Origin: Saprospiraceae bacterium
GTDB lineage: Bacteria > Bacteroidota > Bacteroidia > Chitinophagales > Saprospiraceae
Assembly (NCBI GenBank): GCA_016714085.1
Contig: JADJNW010000013.1
Span: forward strand, 186,001 to 250,000
Direction of reading: 5' to 3'
DNA length: 64,000 bases
In this document: piece by piece, positions 19,283 to 28,564 of the stretch
Position numbering within the stretch: the first letter of the stretch is position 1
Layout of the letters: each line of letters starts with the position of its first letter
The notes under the pieces: model-generated
What the model saw: only the letters and a program-made list of their open reading frames with translations
Database searches by the model: none
Told to the model about the DNA's origin: nothing
Position numbers and translations under genes: made by a program

Positions 19283-20911
19283 ATGCGCCACTTCTTCAAA
19301 TTGTTAAGCCTTACGGCAACCATCGGGCTGTTCTCTTTGCAAGCGCTTGCACAACAAGCTTCGTTTCAAGATACCATCGCCAGAATCGACAAGCTTTTTG
19401 AAAATTGGAATACCGATACGCCCGGTGGCGTGCTGACGGTGTCCCGAAAAGGACAAATCATTTACAACAAAGCCTTTGGTATGGCGGATTTGGAGCATCA
19501 TATTGCCAATACGACCGAAACGATTTTTGAAGCAGGCTCTGTTTCTAAGCAATTTACTACGACCGCGATTTTTTTATTGGCAATGGAAGGCAAGCTCTCG
19601 CTCGATGACGAAGTACGTAAATACATACCTGAACTGCCGGATTATGGTGATAAACTCACTATTCGACACATGGTACATCATATCAGCGGTCTGCGCGACT
19701 GGGGTTCGGTGGCGAGCATCAGCGGATGGAGTAGGGGTGTACGTACGCATACCCACGCACACGCATTAGAGATTTTATCCAGACAAAAAGCCTTGAATTT
19801 CAAGCCTGGAGATCAATACAGCTATTGCAATTCTGGTTATAATTTGATGGCGATTATTGTGGATCGGGTGAGTGGAATGCCTTTCGCAGAATTTTGTAAA
19901 CAACGCATTTTCGAGCCAATGGGGATGAGTGATACACAATGGCGCGACGATTACCGCAAGATCGTGTCCAATCGCTCGATAGCTTATTCTCGCAGCAATG
20001 GCGTGTATTTGCAGGATATGCCTTTTGAAATGGTGCACGGAAATGGGGGATTGCTGACAACTACAACCGATCTTGTAAAGTGGAATACACATTATAAAAA
20101 TCCTGTTATCGGCGGTGAAAAGCTTGTCAATATGCAGATGCAGCAAGGTAAACTAAATAACGATGTAATAATTTCTTATGCCGGAGGAATTGTGATAAAT
20201 AATTATAATGATTATAAAGAAATCAGCCACAGTGGAGCAACGGCGGGCTATCGCGCCTGGTTGGCTTATTATATAGAACCCGATATTTCGATCGTTTTTC
20301 TCAGCAATGAAGGCAACGCCAACCCCGGGCGCATCGGAACGCAAGTAGCGGAAATATTCTTAGGCGAACGCGAAAGCGACGAACCGATGCTTGGCACGAT
20401 CGTACCCGATGAAAAATCCTTGCAGGCCAAAGCTGGCTTGTATCGCTGCTTGCGCAATGATGATATTACAGAATTAGAAGTAAAAGATGGTTTGTTGCGT
20501 GTAAAGAATGGTCAGGTTTTACAAGCAACCAAAGAAAATACGTTCTTTCAGGGCAGCACCCGAATGGAGTTTTCAAATAATAAATTTATCATTTATACTT
20601 CCAATGGTGATTCAGCAACTTACGTCAAAAAAGAACCATTCAAACCAAGTGAAAAAGATTTACAGGCATTTACTGGTACTTATAATAGTGATGAAGCCGA
20701 TGCGATGTTTACATTTGATATTAAAGATGGCAAGTTGCGTGGCTTTCGCTCGCCGGATACCTATTTCTACCTGACGCCTTTGTACAAAGATACTTTCCGC
20801 ACCAATAACGGCGCTTTGGTCGAATTTAAACGCGACAAAGCCAACAAAATCAATGGCTTCGGGTATAGCATTTCAAGAGCAAGTGGTGTATCCTTCGAGA
20901 AAACAAAATGA
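19283..20911 (+). CDS. Secreted serine hydrolase, class C beta-lactamase family
   Basis: A signal peptide (MRHFFKLLSLTATIGLFSLQALAQ) precedes a beta-lactamase-type serine hydrolase domain. The catalytic SVSK lies in EAGSVSKQFTTTA, the tyrosine motif in YSYCNSGYN, and HGNGGLLTTTTDLVKW and ISHSGATAGYRAW mark the end of the core. The last 150 residues are a beta-rich domain like that found after many of these hydrolases in Bacteroidota. Total 542 residues, complete. It is likely a peptidase or esterase acting outside the cytoplasm; a true antibiotic-hydrolysing role is not indicated. Confidence 0.87.
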   Translation: MRHFFKLLSLTATIGLFSLQALAQQASFQDTIARIDKLFENWNTDTPGGVLTVSRKGQIIYNKAFGMADLEHHIANTTETIFEAGSVSKQFTTTAIFLLAMEGKLSLDDEVRKYIPELPDYGDKLTIRHMVHHISGLRDWGSVASISGWSRGVRTHTHAHALEILSRQKALNFKPGDQYSYCNSGYNLMAIIVDRVSGMPFAEFCKQRIFEPMGMSDTQWRDDYRKIVSNRSIAYSRSNGVYLQDMPFEMVHGNGGLLTTTTDLVKWNTHYKNPVIGGEKLVNMQMQQGKLNNDVIISYAGGIVINNYNDYKEISHSGATAGYRAWLAYYIEPDISIVFLSNEGNANPGRIGTQVAEIFLGERESDEPMLGTIVPDEKSLQAKAGLYRCLRNDDITELEVKDGLLRVKNGQVLQATKENTFFQGSTRMEFSNNKFIIYTSNGDSATYVKKEPFKPSEKDLQAFTGTYNSDEADAMFTFDIKDGKLRGFRSPDTYFYLTPLYKDTFRTNNGALVEFKRDKANKINGFGYSISRASGVSFEKTK

Positions 20912-20998
20912 GACCTTGATTATTTTGATGAAAGGATTTTCTTGATTTTTCCAACGAAATAGAGTTAAGCTCCTGTCTTTATATGCAAAATAAAAGCT

Positions 20999-21298
20999 AT
21001 GAAAAAAGTACTGTTATTCTTGACCTTCCTATGGTTCGTCGCTTGTCAAAATGATGCTTTGACCTTGCAATCAGAAGGTATTATCACCCAGCGCGATTAC
21101 CGCAAATGCTACTGTTGCGGCGGCTGGTTCATTGAAATCGAAGGCAAAACCTGGCTCGCAGATTTATCGCCCGAACAAATAGAATCCCTGGGTTTGGATG
21201 AAACGGCTGTACCGATGCCTGTGCAGTTGGATTGGAAAAAGGAGGACAAGGCTTGTTTGGATAATAAAATAATTGTTGCTCAAATTAAGCGGCGGTAG
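20999..21298 (+). CDS. Small cysteine-containing lipoprotein, function unknown
   Basis: A 99-residue protein starting with a short lipoprotein signal (MKKVLLFLTFLWFVAC). The mature part has a CYCCGGWFIEIEGKTW motif and one further cysteine near the end (KACLD). The tight Cys cluster suggests metal binding or disulfides outside the cytoplasm. I recognise no named family. It stands 87 bases after the serine hydrolase on the same strand and could be co-transcribed with it. Confidence 0.65.
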   Translation: MKKVLLFLTFLWFVACQNDALTLQSEGIITQRDYRKCYCCGGWFIEIEGKTWLADLSPEQIESLGLDETAVPMPVQLDWKKEDKACLDNKIIVAQIKRR

Positions 21299-21409
21299 CG
21301 ACAAACTTAGCTTTCTAAGCCTCAAGCTGCGCTTATGCTGAGTGGATGAGAACTTGCGAGAGTCGTAAGAGATAAACGCCTTTCCTTTTTTCCCGGGGCC
21401 ATAAGCGTT

Positions 21410-22087
21410 CTACGGCTTCGAGTCGTAGGACGCGTAGTGCCGCTTCCCAAACAACAGCGTCCCAATCCTTACCATCGTGCTGCCTTCCTCGATAGCAATC
21501 TGATAATCATCGGACATACCCATGGAGATTTCTTTAAATGTAATATCTTTTGAAAAATATTTAGTTTTTATAATATTGAATATTTCTTTCAATCGTTTGA
21601 ATTCCTGACGTACTTGGTTTTCATCATCTGTGAAAGTGGCCATGCCCATCACACCAATGATTCTTATATTCTTTAAGTTTTGAAAATCAGTTGATTGCAG
21701 CATAGTTTCTGCTTCTGCCACATCAAATCCATATTTGGTATCTTCTGCTGCAATTTTGAATTGCAGCAGACAATCAATGACACGATTATACTTAGCAGCT
21801 TGTTTATCAATTTCTTGCAATAATTTTTCGCTGTCCGCCGAATGAATCAAATGCACAAACGGGGCAATGTACTTGACTTTATTGGTTTGCAGGTGTCCGA
21901 TCATGTGCCAGCGGATGTCCTTGGGCAGGGCTTCGTACTTGGGCGCAAGCTCTTGGGCTTTGTTTTCGCCGAAATCGCGTTGACCTTGTTCATACAATTC
22001 CAGGATAGCTTCGTTGGGTTTGGTCTTGGAAACCGCGATAAGCTTGGTTTGTGTGGGTTTTAATTTTTCAAGTATCTGTTGGAGCAT
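21410..22087 (-). CDS. YggS-family PLP-binding protein
   Basis: A 225-residue single-domain alanine-racemase-fold protein. LIAVSKTKPNEAI carries the lysine that binds pyridoxal phosphate; DFGENKAQEL, WHMIGHLQTNKVKYI, GVMGMATFTDDE and the late EISMGMSDDYQIAIEEGSTMVRIG are all signatures of the YggS/PLPBP family. The family buffers and distributes PLP and influences amino acid balance. The gene is complete and single. Confidence 0.93.
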   Translation of the reverse strand: MLQQILEKLKPTQTKLIAVSKTKPNEAILELYEQGQRDFGENKAQELAPKYEALPKDIRWHMIGHLQTNKVKYIAPFVHLIHSADSEKLLQEIDKQAAKYNRVIDCLLQFKIAAEDTKYGFDVAEAETMLQSTDFQNLKNIRIIGVMGMATFTDDENQVRQEFKRLKEIFNIIKTKYFSKDITFKEISMGMSDDYQIAIEEGSTMVRIGTLLFGKRHYASYDSKP

Positions 22088-22132
22088 GGAGTTATTTTAT
22101 TATCATTCTGTAAAGATGGAACATAGATCATA

Positions 22133-22191
22133 ACAGATGCAACGGATTGGCGCGGATTAAATCCGTTGTATCTGTGCGAATCCGCGTTCGA
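22133..22191. repeat. Imperfect inverted repeat with nested direct words
   Basis: The arms are ACAGATGCAACGGATT (22133-22148) and AATCCGTTGTATCTGT (22160-22175), differing at one position, with an 11-base loop. A related piece (GCGAATCCGCG) follows directly. The hairpin resembles dispersed CGGATT/AATCCG extragenic palindromes common in Bacteroidota. It fills most of the gap between YggS and the DUF2071 gene. Confidence 0.7.
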
Positions 22192-22279
22192 TAAAGATTG
22201 CAATAATCAATTTGAAAACGTTACAAAAATCGGATAGTTTCGAGCAATTTTCCTAATTTGCCGTACAAGCAAATTGCTT

Positions 22280-22996
22280 ATGAAAGCATTTTTGACCGCA
22301 GAATGGCGCAATCTAATTCTGGCAAATTATGAATTCGACCCGGAAATATTGGAAAAATATTTGCCGAAGCATACGGAATTGGATTTCTGGAACGGCACTT
22401 GTTATGTGAGTCTGGTGGGCTTTTTATTTCAAAATACGCGGGTGAGCGGCTTGAGAATTCCCTGGCACGTCAACTTTCCGGAAGTGAATTTGCGTTTTTA
22501 TGTTCGGCATAAAAATGAACAGGGCGAATGGCAACGAGGCGTTGTTTTTATTAAAGAAATTGTGCCAAGACACGCGATCTCGCTGGTTGCCAATACTTTG
22601 TACGGTGAGCATTATCAAACGATGCCGATGCGTTATCTTTGGAAATCGAGCAAAGAATTGATGGTCTCTTATGATTGGAAATACCGCAACAAATGGCATC
22701 GTTTAGCAGTGGAAGCGGATCATCAGGTACAGGAAATGCCTATGGATAGTGAAGAAGCGTTTATTACCGAACATTATTGGGGGTACACGAAAACACCTCG
22801 CGGCAGCACGATAGAGTATGGCGTGGAGCATCCACGTTGGCGGGTGCACCCGGTACAAAGCTTTGATATTGAAGTAGATACGAATGTCATATACGGTGCT
22901 GATTTTGAACATATTGCAAAGCAAACACCCAAATCTGTATTCCTGGCGGAAGGCTCGCCTATTATTGTTCGACAGGGAAGAAAGATTTCAAGGTAA
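22280..22996 (+). CDS. DUF2071 (YqjF-like) family protein
   Basis: Start at ATG 22280 rather than the TTG two codons earlier. The 238-residue protein matches the YqjF/DUF2071 family: AEWRNLILANYEFDPEILEKYLPKHTELD, the conserved YVSLVGFLFQNTRVSGLRIPWH, NLRFYVRH, GVVFIKEIVPRHAI, and EHYWGYT further on. The family has an acetoacetate-decarboxylase-like fold and no established reaction. It is followed 16 bases later by a small conserved gene. Confidence 0.82.
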   Translation: MKAFLTAEWRNLILANYEFDPEILEKYLPKHTELDFWNGTCYVSLVGFLFQNTRVSGLRIPWHVNFPEVNLRFYVRHKNEQGEWQRGVVFIKEIVPRHAISLVANTLYGEHYQTMPMRYLWKSSKELMVSYDWKYRNKWHRLAVEADHQVQEMPMDSEEAFITEHYWGYTKTPRGSTIEYGVEHPRWRVHPVQSFDIEVDTNVIYGADFEHIAKQTPKSVFLAEGSPIIVRQGRKISR

Positions 22997-23012
22997 AATT
23001 ATTCATAGTAAA

Positions 23013-23471
23013 ATGAACGCTATTTTTAAAAAGCTGAATTTCAAGGATCAAGATAGGATTCATATCATAAATGCACCGTCCAGCTTTACACCAGCAATGG
23101 ATGAAATGCAAGCATTCACTGCCATTGAAACCTCGGTGGCTTCTACCGAAAAATCTGATTTTATCCTGGCATTTGTGACGCAGCAAGTGCAAATTGACGA
23201 GCTAACGCCCTTATTTTCAAAGGCTTTGGAAGGTGATGGCTTATTCTGGTTCGCTTATCCAAAAAGTACTTCCAAAAATTTTAAATGTGATTTCAACCGC
23301 GATACAGGTTGGAACATTCTAGGGAAATTTGGTTTTGAAGCGGTGCGACAAGTAGCGATCGATGAAGATTGGTCGGCGCTACGCTTCCGGCGGGTAGCAT
23401 ATATCAAAACCTTGAAACGAGATAGCAAACGCGCCATGAGCGAAGAAGGCAAGATGAGAACGGGTAAATAA
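23013..23471 (+). CDS. Conserved hypothetical protein, DUF3052-like
   Basis: Start set at the ATG 23013 (MNAIFKKLNFKDQDRIHIINAP); upstream in-frame sequence lies inside the DUF2071 gene. The 152-residue protein has the pattern of DUF3052-like proteins: an alpha/beta segment, LFWFAYPKSTSKN, DFNRDTGW, and VRQVAIDEDWSALRFRRVAYI near the C-terminus. No function is known. The tight spacing after DUF2071 suggests a two-gene operon. Confidence 0.7.
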   Translation: MNAIFKKLNFKDQDRIHIINAPSSFTPAMDEMQAFTAIETSVASTEKSDFILAFVTQQVQIDELTPLFSKALEGDGLFWFAYPKSTSKNFKCDFNRDTGWNILGKFGFEAVRQVAIDEDWSALRFRRVAYIKTLKRDSKRAMSEEGKMRTGK

Positions 23472-23517
23472 GTGATCGGATTATTGAATGATTGAATGGG
23501 CAGGTACAATCAATCAA

Positions 23518-24010
23518 TCATTCTATTAAGAAACTTCCATCAAAAGACAAAGGCAACAAATCCTTCCCGGAGTTGAGTTTGTAAACCTCGCCCGTTTCTC
23601 CTTGCAAAATGATCTCGATATTATTACTAAAACGAAATTCTGTCTCGCAAATCACTTGTCGGCAAGCGCCACAAGGTGCAGCGGGTTGAGTCACGGGTTT
23701 ATGAATATTTTCCACGGTAATGGCGATCATTTTCACCGAAACGCCCGGAAATTGAGCATGAGCCGCCGCCAAAGCTACGCGTTCAGCGCAAAGACACATC
23801 GGATAAGAAGCATTTTCTTGATTAGCGCCTACCAAAATCTCATCGGTTTCCAGCAAAACAGCCGCCGCCACGCGAAATCCAGAATAAGGCGCATAAGCAT
23901 TGACCAAATTATTTTTGGCTTTTTTGCAATAGCAATCGCTCTGTTTCAGAGAGTTGCGTCGCATTTTCATAGACTTCGACAGGTGTTTGAAGGGTGATTG
24001 TTTTTTTCAT
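23518..24010 (-). CDS. cdd: Cytidine deaminase (N-terminal frameshift)
   Basis: The main frame contains YAPYSGFRVAAAVLL, the zinc-site CAE (in LCAERVAL) and PCGACRQV, diagnostic of cytidine deaminase, which converts cytidine and deoxycytidine to uridines in pyrimidine salvage. The natural start is at 24010 (MKKTITLQTPVEVYENATQLSETE); that frame runs into a stop at the T run 23920-23925 (plus strand). Removing one base joins LLLQKAKNNLVNAYAPYSGF correctly. The restored protein is about 164 residues, normal for the Bacteroidota type. Confidence 0.9.
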
Positions 24011-24235
24011 CTTGAAGTTTGTAGCCTTTTTTAGAAAAAATCTTAATCAAAATTGCAGATAGTTGTTGAAAATTGAAGAAAATTGCGCAAAATTTACTAT
24101 TATTTCAAGCTTTTAAGAGAATTGAAATTCTTAGTCTTTAATGGTTAGCACTATTTCTGTCAAAAGAAATTATTGAATGCTTGTTAGCTGGGATTTAAAT
24201 TTAAACATATTCCCTTAAAAATCAACACTATTGAT

Positions 24236-25573
24236 ATGAATAATATCCTTATTATTGGTGCCGGACGTTCATCAACAGCTCTCATAAAATATGTTTTGGA
24301 AAGAGCCAAAGAAAATAATTGGTTTGTGACGGTGGCTGATTCCAAACCCGAATATGCCGAAGAGAAAGTAGGTAACCATCCCAATGGTCGCCCCGCTTGG
24401 CTGGATGCAATGAAAGTGAATGATCGTCGAGAGATGATCGGTCGCGCCGATGTAGTGGTGTCGCTGCTTCCGGCGTACCTGCACATGGAAGTGGCTTACG
24501 ATTGTATTAAATTAAAAAAACATTTGATCACTGCGTCTTATGTATCGAAAGATATGTATCGGTTGAGCAATGAATTCCGCGATCGGGAGTTGATTTTTAT
24601 GGGTGAAATGGGCTTGGATCCTGGCATTGACCACATGTCGGCAATGAAGCATATCGAAGATATCAAAGATCGCGGCGGCAAAATCACTGCATTTCGATCT
24701 TATACGGGTGGCTTGATAGCGCCCGAAAGCGATGACAACCCCTGGCATTATAAAATCACCTGGAATCCACGCAACGTAGTATTGGCGGGGCAAGGCACGG
24801 CACAATTTATGGAGGACGGTAAATTTAAATATATTCCTTACAATCGGCTTTTTCAAGAATATCATACCGTGAACGTGCCGGGCATGGGGAAATTTGATGC
24901 TTATGCCAATCGGGATTCATTGCTTTATCGGGAGGTGTACGGTTTGAGCGGCATTCCGAATATCTTGCGTGGAACGCTGCGTACACAAGGCTTCTGCGAT
25001 GCCTGGAATGCACTGGTGCAAGTCGGTTTGACCGATGCTTCGTTTCCGATTGTTGATTCCGGAAATATCACTTATCATGAGTTGATGGAAGCTTATACCA
25101 GTTCTAAAAGCATTGCTGGTTCAGTGAAAGAGCGTGTTGCACAAATGCTTGAAGAAGAGCCGGATTCGCCGGTAATGGAAAAATTGGAATGGCTGGGGCT
25201 TTTCCGCAAGAAAAAAATCAAATTGCCAAACGCAACGCCCGCAATGATTCTGGAGAATCTCCTGGTCGAAAAATGGAAAATGAAACCCAGGGATAAGGAT
25301 ATGATCGTAATGCATCATGAATTTGAGTACGAGTTGGATCGGCAGAAAAAATTAATGACTTCTACGATGGTGATGCACGGCGAAAATGAGATCGATACCG
25401 CTATGACCAAATCGGTGGGCTTGCCTTTGGGCATTTTTGTAAAATTGGTGATGCAAGGTAAAATTACTTCTTCTGGTGTACATATTCCGGTAAAAAAAGA
25501 GATATACGAACCTGTTTTACAAGAACTTGAAGAATACGGCGTCGTATTTCATAATCAGGAAAAGGATTTATAA
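24236..25573 (+). CDS. Saccharopine dehydrogenase family protein
   Basis: A 445-residue NAD(P)-binding enzyme. The N-terminal Rossmann motif is ILIIGAGRSSTALIKYVL; DVVVSLLPAYLH follows, and the catalytic/C-terminal domain has MGEMGLDPGIDHMSAM, SYTGGLIAPESDDNPWHYKITWNPRNVV and YREVYGLSGIPNILRGTLR. These match saccharopine dehydrogenase/reductase proteins, which interconvert saccharopine with glutamate and aminoadipate semialdehyde; in this phylum the usual context is lysine catabolism. No lysine-ketoglutarate reductase gene is adjacent. The gene is complete. Confidence 0.88.
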   Translation: MNNILIIGAGRSSTALIKYVLERAKENNWFVTVADSKPEYAEEKVGNHPNGRPAWLDAMKVNDRREMIGRADVVVSLLPAYLHMEVAYDCIKLKKHLITASYVSKDMYRLSNEFRDRELIFMGEMGLDPGIDHMSAMKHIEDIKDRGGKITAFRSYTGGLIAPESDDNPWHYKITWNPRNVVLAGQGTAQFMEDGKFKYIPYNRLFQEYHTVNVPGMGKFDAYANRDSLLYREVYGLSGIPNILRGTLRTQGFCDAWNALVQVGLTDASFPIVDSGNITYHELMEAYTSSKSIAGSVKERVAQMLEEEPDSPVMEKLEWLGLFRKKKIKLPNATPAMILENLLVEKWKMKPRDKDMIVMHHEFEYELDRQKKLMTSTMVMHGENEIDTAMTKSVGLPLGIFVKLVMQGKITSSGVHIPVKKEIYEPVLQELEEYGVVFHNQEKDL

Positions 25574-25636
25574 AATATAAAACTGCAAAATGAAAAATTT
25601 AATAAAATTAATATTTCTTTACATTTTGCGGTTTGC

Positions 25637-26935
25637 ATGAAATTCAATCTTACTAACACCAAAGCGCTTCAGCTTTTTCATTTGCTCCGGCAGGGGAGCA
25701 TGATCCTCACGGCAATCCTGTTGACCAAAAGCAGCTTGAGTCTCAGTGACATAGGCGCTTACGAAATGCTGATGTACATTGGCTACGCGCTGAGTTTCTG
25801 GTGGGTATCGGGCCTGGTGCAAGGTTTATTGAGCAAATATCCAACATTGGATGTTTTGACTCAGGAAAAGCTAATTTTCAATGCTTATTTACTTTTTTTT
25901 ACGATCAGCCTTGTCATTTTTTTAATTGTATTTACTTTTCAATCACAGGTACTTACATTGCTGATTAGGCAAACAGAAGTGCAATACTTCTCTGTTTTTC
26001 TGATATTTATGCTGTTGAATTTTCCGACATATTTATTAGAAAATTTACTTTTACTTAAAGAAAAATCGCGCGAAATCCTTGCTTTTGGAATATGCTCTTT
26101 CATTGGGCAACTCGCAGCGGTCATCCTGCCGGTGTACATGGGCTGGGAATTTTACTGGAGCTTTGTTGGGTTGGCGATTTTTGCCGGATGTAAGCATTTT
26201 TGGTTATTTATAAATATTTGGAAACAAGGAATTTGGCAATGGCGCCCCGATTTAATTAAAAATTGGATAATATTATCATTTCCTTTGATATTATATGCTT
26301 TGCTGGCGGGTTTTAATGTCGCATTCGACAATTGGTTGGTGCATTATCATTTCGGGGGTGATGAAGCAATTTTTGCTATTTTTCGTTATGGTGCGCAAGA
26401 ATTGCCGCTGACGCTGGCGCTCACGAATGCCTTTAGCACTGCGGTGCTTCCCGAAGTTGCTCAAAATCTGGATGCGGCGCTTGCTTCGATCAGAAGTAAA
26501 TCCCGGAAGTTATTTCATTTACTTTTTCCATTATCTATTATATTAATACTCACCGATCGATGGTTATTTCCATTCGTATTTAATGAAGCATTTATTGCAA
26601 GTGTCGATATTTTTAATATTTATTTACTGATTATTATAAGCCGTCTGGTATTCACACGCCCAATTTTAGTGGGTTTGCAAGCGAATAAAGAAGTGTTGAT
26701 TATTTCCATTATAGAATTGGCAGTGAATATTATAATAAGCTTTATACTGGTGCAATATTTGGGTTTGATCGGAATTGCAATAGGAACATTAATTGCTTAC
26801 ACTTTAGAAAAGATCATGTTGTGTGCGTATTTATATATGCGCTTTGGTGTGGCGGTGCAGGCTTATACCGATTTGCGATGGTTTATTTTATACACTATAA
26901 TATTAATAATCGCCTTTATATTTTCCTGGAATTAA
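25637..26935 (+). CDS. Oligosaccharide flippase / polysaccharide biosynthesis membrane protein
   Basis: A 432-residue very hydrophobic protein with about 12 predicted membrane spans arranged as in the MATE/MOP flippase group (Wzx-like): an N-terminal LLRQGSMILTAILLTKSSLS, paired helices throughout, and a basic loop near the centre. Such proteins flip lipid-linked sugars across the inner membrane. No glycosyltransferases lie next to it, so the substrate cannot be stated. It starts 63 bases after the saccharopine dehydrogenase gene and is convergent with the DUF4097 gene. Confidence 0.8.
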   Translation: MKFNLTNTKALQLFHLLRQGSMILTAILLTKSSLSLSDIGAYEMLMYIGYALSFWWVSGLVQGLLSKYPTLDVLTQEKLIFNAYLLFFTISLVIFLIVFTFQSQVLTLLIRQTEVQYFSVFLIFMLLNFPTYLLENLLLLKEKSREILAFGICSFIGQLAAVILPVYMGWEFYWSFVGLAIFAGCKHFWLFINIWKQGIWQWRPDLIKNWIILSFPLILYALLAGFNVAFDNWLVHYHFGGDEAIFAIFRYGAQELPLTLALTNAFSTAVLPEVAQNLDAALASIRSKSRKLFHLLFPLSIILILTDRWLFPFVFNEAFIASVDIFNIYLLIIISRLVFTRPILVGLQANKEVLIISIIELAVNIIISFILVQYLGLIGIAIGTLIAYTLEKIMLCAYLYMRFGVAVQAYTDLRWFILYTIILIIAFIFSWN

Positions 26936-26951
26936 TAAATTGATGCTATTT

Positions 26952-27845
26952 TTACTTATTTCCAATAAAAATATCGCCAAAAGACACGCTGATTGTAATA
27001 GTGGCATAATATTCCGTTACAGGTTTGAATTGAATACGCTTTACCTGGTCGGTATTTTGTAAATGAGTGAATTTCAGATTATTAGGGAAACTAATATTTC
27101 CGTTTTGTGCCGTTAAATTATAACCAAATAAAGACGGATTAATATTATCCAAAAAAACATCCATTTTTTCCGCATCAATATTAAGACTCAACAAATCCTT
27201 TGTGCCGCGAATCCGCATAATGCCGTACTGTGCCGACAGATCGTAGCGCCCTTTGATGTCTTGCAATGTAATATCGGAACGCCGAGAAGTCAGCTTCATA
27301 TTACCATCCAGATTCGTGCCCAATACATCGCCGAAGCGCGTTTGCACATTCATCACACCCTGAATATTATTTAGTCCAATTTTACTAAATTCGCTATTAA
27401 TCTTTACACTATTAAAAAGATTGCTTACATTGATCGTACCGAAATAATTTTTTAAATAAACGGGGCATTCTTCTGGCACATAAATCACGTATTTCGCGGA
27501 AAGCAGCGACTGCGGCTCGGCTGCACCTTCTGATTTGGAGAGGTAATTGCGCACATACATTTTATTTTTTACACGATCAGCCACATATTTAATGGCTTCT
27601 ATATCTTTATCGGCTATGCTTTTGTCGGGGTGGCGCGCGGTCAGCTCTAATTGGATTTTGATCTCGTCCTTATCCCAGCTTTCCACGATTACTTCTGCCT
27701 TCTCACCTTCTACATTTACTTCATAACCCTTGCGATAGGTGAAGCTTTTCTCTATTTTTTTGGTAATTACTTGCACCGTTACTTGAGCGGACAGCCCGAG
27801 TGAAATAGAATAAAAAATTGTAATGAATAATAATCGCAACCTCAT
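26952..27845 (-). CDS. DUF4097-type secreted beta-repeat protein
   Basis: A 297-residue exported protein: signal peptide (MRLRLLFITIFYSISLGLSAQ), then repeated short beta strands with the spacing of the DUF4097 putative adhesin family (GEKAEVIVESWDKDEIKIQ, LKNYFGTINVSNLFNSVKI, TRFGDVLGTNLDGNMKLTSRRSDITLQDIKG). It follows an ECF sigma and its anti-sigma on the same strand, a frequent arrangement in Bacteroidota, so it may be the envelope output or a sensor of that pair. Function not known. Confidence 0.78.
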   Translation of the reverse strand: MRLRLLFITIFYSISLGLSAQVTVQVITKKIEKSFTYRKGYEVNVEGEKAEVIVESWDKDEIKIQLELTARHPDKSIADKDIEAIKYVADRVKNKMYVRNYLSKSEGAAEPQSLLSAKYVIYVPEECPVYLKNYFGTINVSNLFNSVKINSEFSKIGLNNIQGVMNVQTRFGDVLGTNLDGNMKLTSRRSDITLQDIKGRYDLSAQYGIMRIRGTKDLLSLNIDAEKMDVFLDNINPSLFGYNLTAQNGNISFPNNLKFTHLQNTDQVKRIQFKPVTEYYATITISVSFGDIFIGNK

Positions 27846-27888
27846 ATTTTTATCGTTTTGTAAAAAGATATGGGTATAAAGTATAAAG

Positions 27889-27951
27889 TAGAGGGTAGAG
27901 GGACAAAGTTGTAATCTTAAAGTCCATCTACCCTATACTATCTACCCTCTA
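27889..27951. repeat. Inverted repeat of TAGAGGGTAG
   Basis: TAGAGGGTAG (27889-27898) and its exact complement CTACCCTCTA (27942-27951) flank a 43-base spacer, with extra partial copies inside. The word CCCTATACTATCTACC in this block also occurs at about 60354-60369, so it is dispersed. It fills the gap between the anti-sigma and DUF4097 genes. Confidence 0.65.
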
Positions 27952-27958
27952 TCCAAAA

Positions 27959-28561
27959 TCAAATCTCTTGCGCCATTTTTTTGACAATCTCCGAGCGCTC
28001 GCGCTCAATTTCGACCATGGTACGCACCAATTGCGCATCCTGGCCGTAGTTTTGCATCATGGTTTTAATTTCGGCTTTCGCCTCGTTTAATTCCTCCAGA
28101 TCAAATAATAAATTTTCACTATCCGTATTTTTCAAGAAATCTGATCGTTGTGCATAAGCATCTGCAATATCTTTGATGATGGCATCATCTTCGTCCCAAT
28201 CGGCTTTAATCGGATTCGTTTCCGCTTGCGCATATTGCATTTGCACGGTTTCTTCCGGTTCTGGAGTCTGATTCAACCAAAAAACAAGGCTTACCACCGC
28301 TGCCAAAATCGCCGCAGCTGCTGATAGCCAGACGCCACGTGAAATGCGGAGCGTAGGTTTCGTATTTAAATCTTTTTCAATGCGTTCCCAAAGCGCTGCC
28401 GTAGGCGCGTAGCTTGGCAAATCTCGAATCGTTGCTTGCAATTGCTCCTGGGATTGATCCATATCTAATTGATAATCAATCGCTTCCCAAGTGGATACAC
28501 TGGGCGTGTACTGCGGCAAACGCTTGATAGCATTTTGTAATATTTGATAATTATTTTCCAT
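27959..28561 (-). CDS. Membrane anti-sigma factor (probable)
   Basis: A 200-residue protein encoded three bases after the sigma gene. Two copies of a short motif (LPQYTPSVSTWEAIDYQL and LPSYAPTAALWERIEKDL) make up the cytoplasmic part; a transmembrane helix (VWLSAAAAILAAVVSLVFWL, about 80-100) and an acidic helical periplasmic tail follow. There is no zinc-binding HxxxCxxC motif. Position and topology indicate that it restrains the adjacent ECF sigma. Confidence 0.78.
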   Translation of the reverse strand: MENNYQILQNAIKRLPQYTPSVSTWEAIDYQLDMDQSQEQLQATIRDLPSYAPTAALWERIEKDLNTKPTLRISRGVWLSAAAAILAAVVSLVFWLNQTPEPEETVQMQYAQAETNPIKADWDEDDAIIKDIADAYAQRSDFLKNTDSENLLFDLEELNEAKAEIKTMMQNYGQDAQLVRTMVEIERERSEIVKKMAQEI

Positions 28562-28564
28562 AGC

